From the NCBI GenBank assembly GCA_905250025.1, contig CAJNOJ010000036.1:310001-374000 (forward strand): a DNA stretch of 64,000 nt, in the 5' to 3' direction. Under the pieces are notes generated by a model, which was not told where the DNA came from, made no database searches, and saw nothing but the letters and a program-made list of their open reading frames with translations. Shown piece after piece: positions 57,089-64,000 of the stretch. Every line of letters begins with the position of its first letter. The stretch's first letter is position 1. This DNA is from Adineta ricciae. Taxonomy: Eukaryota; Rotifera; Eurotatoria; Adinetida; Adinetidae. A program made the position numbers and the translations under genes.

Positions 57089-58999
57089 ATGTTAACACTA
57101 ATATGGTTCTTTTAAGTACAGTTTTTTCTGTTTATTGTCAACCGAAGCTTCGTTTCATTGTGTACTTCTCTATCGTCTATTTCTACATTACTTAAATGCA
57201 TCGACACTCTCTCTCTCGTTCGCCTTCTTCTTCTTCTTTTTTGCGTTATCAGCAGCTGTCATCATGGATCGACATTGTACACATCCACTTCGATGCTGTT
57301 GTTTGACGGAAAACAATTGGTCTAGATGAAAAATGAGAGAAAAAAGATAAAAAGAAGAAAAGAAATAGTACAGTCCATCATTACTATTTTCTTGGAAAGA
57401 ACAGGTGACAGCACAAATAAAAAGGTCAATGAATAGGAAAATTGTTTCTCTCTCACACATGCAGTTGATATATCTTTCATAAATAATAATTATAACGAAG
57501 ATTTCTGTTCGCAGATAGAAAGAATCATTTGTCAGTCAAACAAAAACGAGAGCTTTATCGAAGGATCAATCTTCGAAACAAAAGAAAACATGCTCGCGAT
57601 AATACAGTGATAGAAAATTGCAAATTTCTTTCTGACTATTTAAAAAATACAAGCGTAGACGTTCGGTTGAACGCTTCTTATTCGTAGACAAGCACTTCTA
57701 TGAAACATTCAAAATCATCTGGGAAGATCGTATCAGATAAGACTTTTCTTCTTCTTTTTTTCATTCTATATTTGATCAATGTTTAGTAGACTCTCGAGAT
57801 TTCTAATATTATCAAAATGCCTATCACAGCAATTCTTTTATATGAAAAAAAAAACTGTGTCTGCTCTTCTCAGGAAATGCGTACGTAATGCCAATGAGTA
57901 TATTTCATATTTTGTATGACAGTTGTGTCAAATAAACTGTGCCTAAGTGTTTAACAATTGTTTCTATTACATAAAAATCAAGGCTATGTAAATCATCGAA
58001 AGTTGGAGAAAGTGTTGGATATTGATGCTCTCAGCAAAGACTGCTTTCTATCAGTTTCTTTTTTTGCACTGCTCGTACCACTCGGCTACTGTTATGTGCA
58101 ATGTTATTGATCCCACACGCAACATTTTTTCATCTCAAGTCGCCTATCATCTGTTATCTTCTATCACGCGTTATAAATAGATTGTTGTAGAGTATTTTAT
58201 CCAGTCAATAGTTTAGACCAACCAATTCTATCACTAATAATTATCACAACCTTACAAATAATCGTGTCCATAATCGATCCATACTGATTATGAACTTACC
58301 AATTTATTTGTAGCATGTTTATCCAATCTACACTAAACAAGTCGCAAAATTTTCTAATTGAAAGGTTGCTTACATTCCATTATATGTATATATCAATATA
58401 TCTTCGAGAAATACTATAGACACACATCGAGCCATACAATGTTATCTCATCAGACGTTTAATCAGCTTTGAATAAATGACGACAGCCTAATGTAAATATA
58501 TTAGTAAGAGAATAGTAAACTAAAACAAATAGTGTATGGTCTTTGACATCTAATATGTTCCGAGATGTAAACATCTTATATTGAAATGTTACGAGTATAT
58601 TGCTGAACAACGAGGCATGCGAATAGTATGATTAGAATATTCTCTGTTGCAGAAATTAACAACCAAAGCTATGTGAAGTGTATACAAATTGGAATACTAA
58701 CTACTTCGTCAGAGTCAATGAGTAATAATACTAAACAACTCTCTATGTATTCATTCGAGAAATATTATTGGAAAGAACAAAATAGAAATGAGTTTTCGTA
58801 CGCTGTACATCAAATAGAGGAGAAGAATGGAGAAAGTATAGTACATGACAGGTGGGGTGGTCACAAATGACTGAGTTTGACTCATCTTCTTCAATTCGTA
58901 CTTAGTCACATGACCGATCACGAACTATATATACATAGTGCATGTATTTAATGTTTCAAAGTTTTTACTTATAGCTAGTCATTTCGAAAGAATTCATCT
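57089..58999. other. Intergenic, no gene recognised
   Basis: AT-rich, with pyrimidine-rich patches near 57180-57240. Small open frames only. The promoter of the disordered-protein gene presumably lies at the right end. Confidence 0.5.
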
Positions 59000-59518
59000 A
59001 TGTCTGCAAAAGAAGCCGAAGAGAAAACGAAGGTCACAACTACAGAAAAAGATGATGATATTCCAAAACTTCAGTCAACAACTATGGTGAAAACCAACGA
59101 CGAAAATAAAGATGAGAAGAAGAAAGAAGGCGAACATACTATTGAAGAAATCGATCAGGAACTTAATAAGCTACGTCCAAAATCACCCTCACCTAATACA
59201 AAACGCAGAATTAACGAGGAAGAAAAAGAGAAAGATCGCGAAGTACAAGAACACAAAAAACACGAAACAACTCCAGCTGTCACAGAAATTCAGAAGAGTG
59301 AGACTAAAGATGTAAGCCATCGTGGTGACAATGAACTAATACCTAATCAACCCGATCCTACAATCAATGATGATGTTAAAATACCGGTTTTGAACGAACG
59401 TGGTGATGTCGAACTTAAACCACAGCAGGGCAGTGCATTGAATAAACATGAGAACCCTACTGCACCACCATCGAATAATACACAATCTTCTACCGATAAT
59501 AAAGAACCAAAACAATAA
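59000..59518 (+). CDS. Highly charged, intrinsically disordered protein
   Basis: A 172-residue single-exon product is rich in Lys, Glu, Asp, Thr, Pro and Asn, has one aromatic-poor composition throughout, and has no hydrophobic segment or Cys. A short helical patch (TIEEIDQELNKLRPK) is the only ordered-looking part. The composition recalls stress- or desiccation-associated disordered proteins, but I see no LEA repeat, so this is only a suggestion. A TATA-like TATATATA lies about 75 bases upstream. Confidence 0.65.
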   Translation: MSAKEAEEKTKVTTTEKDDDIPKLQSTTMVKTNDENKDEKKKEGEHTIEEIDQELNKLRPKSPSPNTKRRINEEEKEKDREVQEHKKHETTPAVTEIQKSETKDVSHRGDNELIPNQPDPTINDDVKIPVLNERGDVELKPQQGSALNKHENPTAPPSNNTQSSTDNKEPKQ

Positions 59519-61335
59519 TTTCTACTAGTCTTCTAATACATCTTTTGTAGAGACGCAAAATTTTACTACTACCATTTCGTTGTTTATCTATTGTCAACAC
59601 TATTTGTTTTCAATTAACTATTCTGTTAGATATAAACATTAGTAGTACGTTTCCTGCTAGAACGCATCTAATAACACTCGTATAGAAGAATAAATGTTTA
59701 TGTGCAATAATCACGTGTTTATACTAACAAACTTTTCTTCTTTCTTACTATTAGTAATTCTAATCGTTCAGATAAGTTTACGTATACGTATTGCACCTGA
59801 ATTAGGATTCAGCTTTTATTCTACTTGATGACATTTGAAAGTTCTTTAATTATTACAAAATTTCAGGCTCGTTCACTATTGGTTATAGAGAACGAAATAT
59901 GCTAGGTGACGTCTTTTGATGCTCATATCACATCGATGGTGTTGCATGTAGTTATTAGAATTGATATTAATTTAATGAGAATCTATTCATGGTATTAATA
60001 TGCCCATCACATCAGTTCAATCTATTTTACATAGTATGTAAATCATATGATCTCTCTGCTGAAAAAACGTATTTGCTGCAAGTATCGTCATATACTTCAT
60101 GAGTTAATATGTCCATACATACGATCACCATTATCAATTTCAAAACTGGCAATTATCCGAAAAAAGCAAAATAATATCATATGAAAATGTTATTGGTGAT
60201 ATGTTCACCACGATACTATTGAACTCTATTATTGCCAATAATAAATATAATGCTGCGTCAACCGCACATATACCTAAAGGAGTTACCAATACTATTCCCT
60301 TGAAGTATTCGCCATAGCAATCACATTCCATTTTCAGTCTATTTTGATCTGTTTTTTCGCGTTTAGTTTGTGTTAGATTTACTATGATTTCATGATTATT
60401 AAGGTTTTAAAAAGAATAAACTTTCTTTTTACTCATTAACAGAAGAATTGTCTGGAGTTTGTATGATTGTTAGTTACGAAATGCACACAAAGAATGAATC
60501 ATCCTAGAACAAAGTCAATGTCCTTTTTCTCATGTTGTAACAGCTTTTTACACCTCAAGAAGTTCTTAAAATTGCCTAATGAATTGTTTCGACGATTTAT
60601 CTCTCGATGAAACTTTTGCGAATATATCGGACGCACATGATGGTGTACAAAATATACTTTTTAAATCAAATCAATTAAGCAATTTGTTCCATTATTCAAA
60701 TAGATTTTGAAACGACAGATAGATTTTTTGTTCGGACAATTTTTAATAAAACAAATGTAACTAGGATAGGCGTATAGCAAAATTTATAATATAAACACGT
60801 CTTTCTCGCCCTATTTTCTCTTTCAAAGTGCTAGATTATCGAAAGAAATAGAATAAACAACTGCATATGAAATAGACAAACAAATTCGTCTTGAGTTGTC
60901 ATGCTGATCATGATTCTCAGCAGGAATCGTTACGTTTTTGTGTGATTCATTCTTTAATTTCTTTTTTCTCAAACTATATTTAAGTTCATTCTGCCGTTGC
61001 TGCTTCCTCCCTTCTCGCACTCATCACGACCATCATCACCACCAACACTTGAAACTTTGTTGCGATTCGTGGCAACGAAACAAACAAAACGTTCGTCGTC
61101 GTCGTCGACGTCTTCGTCGTTATATTATATTGTATTATTTGTTCATCGCTCGACAACGAACGTTAAAGAAGAAAAGAGCAAAAGCGAGAGAGAATGAAAG
61201 AATTGCATACTGTGTGTTGTCGTAGAAACATGTTCCTTTGTTGGTTGTCAGCAACACATCAAGAGCAAAAGTGTGTATTCGAAAGTTAGAGAGAAAAAGT
61301 GAGAGAGAGAGAGAGAAACGAGAGAAATAATATCA
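59519..61335. other. Intergenic; simple repeats near the beta-tubulin promoter
   Basis: A 63-codon minus-strand frame at 60140-60331 (starts MECDC, hydrophobic middle) could be a small gene but lacks support. At 61088-61115 there is a run of CGT triplets, and at 61290-61318 a GA-rich microsatellite. Both precede the tubulin promoter. Otherwise AT-rich. Confidence 0.45.
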
Positions 61336-61344
61336 TATATAAAG
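61336..61344 (+). promoter_or_regulatory. TATA box of beta-tubulin
   Basis: TATATAAAG lies 101 bases before the start codon, directly after the GA-rich stretch. Position and sequence fit a strong TATA promoter. Confidence 0.55.
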
Positions 61345-61444
61345 CTATGTGAGAGTTCGTTATTAGTCGTTCGCCTCTCTATCGTTTTCTTCAACAGCAT
61401 TTCTTTTCTTCACTCTTCAATCGTTATAATAAAAAACATCAAAT

Positions 61445-64000
<2,556 letters not shown>

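Noticed and set aside
60140..60331. 63-codon minus-strand frame MECDC... with a hydrophobic middle
   Set aside because: Single short frame with no homology that I recognise and no splice or promoter support. Mentioned only in the spacer entry.
61290..61318. GA-rich microsatellite as a possible regulatory element of beta-tubulin
   Set aside because: GA-rich tracts are common in promoters, but nothing in the sequence shows a specific role. Noted only as a simple repeat.

Overview
The window is an AT-rich eukaryotic nuclear segment with dense, intron-containing genes on both strands. Most introns are 44-65 bases, GT-AG, and strongly AT-rich. There are several rhodopsin-like receptors, F-box/LRR proteins and Ly6/uPAR-like proteins, plus an arginine-type ADP-ribosyltransferase joined to an alpha/beta N-terminal domain. 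This mix, with a beta-tubulin and a calcineurin B that are clearly animal, suggests a small metazoan, and I infer a bdelloid rotifer. I predicted the splice sites by hand. Where a multi-exon model is given, the reading frame closes exactly across all junctions.

Layout. 0-7 kb: a partial gene end, a GPCR (-), a fatty-acid-hydroxylase-family membrane enzyme (-), an LRR protein (-), then 2.6 kb with no recognisable gene. 7-16 kb (+): MINPP1-like phosphatase, a two-domain Ly6/uPAR-like protein, a short ETS factor, and two tandem signal-anchored surface proteins. 16-24 kb: F-box protein (-), a decayed casein kinase I (+), an unusual receptor-like PDZ protein (-), and a second F-box protein (-). 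24-31 kb: an RG-rich acidic protein (+), a choline/ethanolamine-kinase-like protein with an altered catalytic loop (-), an ADP-ribosyltransferase fusion (+) and a small neighbour (+). 32-41 kb: SMP-30/gluconolactonase-like secreted protein (+), calcineurin B (-), a TAX1BP1/NDP52-like autophagy adaptor (+), a 6-phosphogluconate-dehydrogenase-like oxidoreductase (-), and two small cysteine-rich secreted or anchored proteins (-). 41-50 kb: two RING-MATH (TRAF-like) genes flank a small alpha/beta-domain gene and a non-autonomous hAT element with an intact 8-bp target duplication. 50-64 kb: a GPCR (-), a 3.2 kb empty stretch, an F-box/LRR gene (-), a charged disordered protein (+) and beta-tubulin (+).

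Most striking pattern. Five genes (28416, 30730, 41629, 46165, 47592) appear to start with versions of one alpha/beta fold. It has a hydrophobic strand, a helix, a second strand, a helix and a third strand preceded by an S-Q-V-like step. The domain is joined to an ADP-ribosyltransferase in one gene, to RING plus MATH in two, and stands alone in two. This looks like a sensor or adaptor module combined with different effectors, perhaps in immunity or stress signalling. That role is inference; the sequence shows the repeated architecture.
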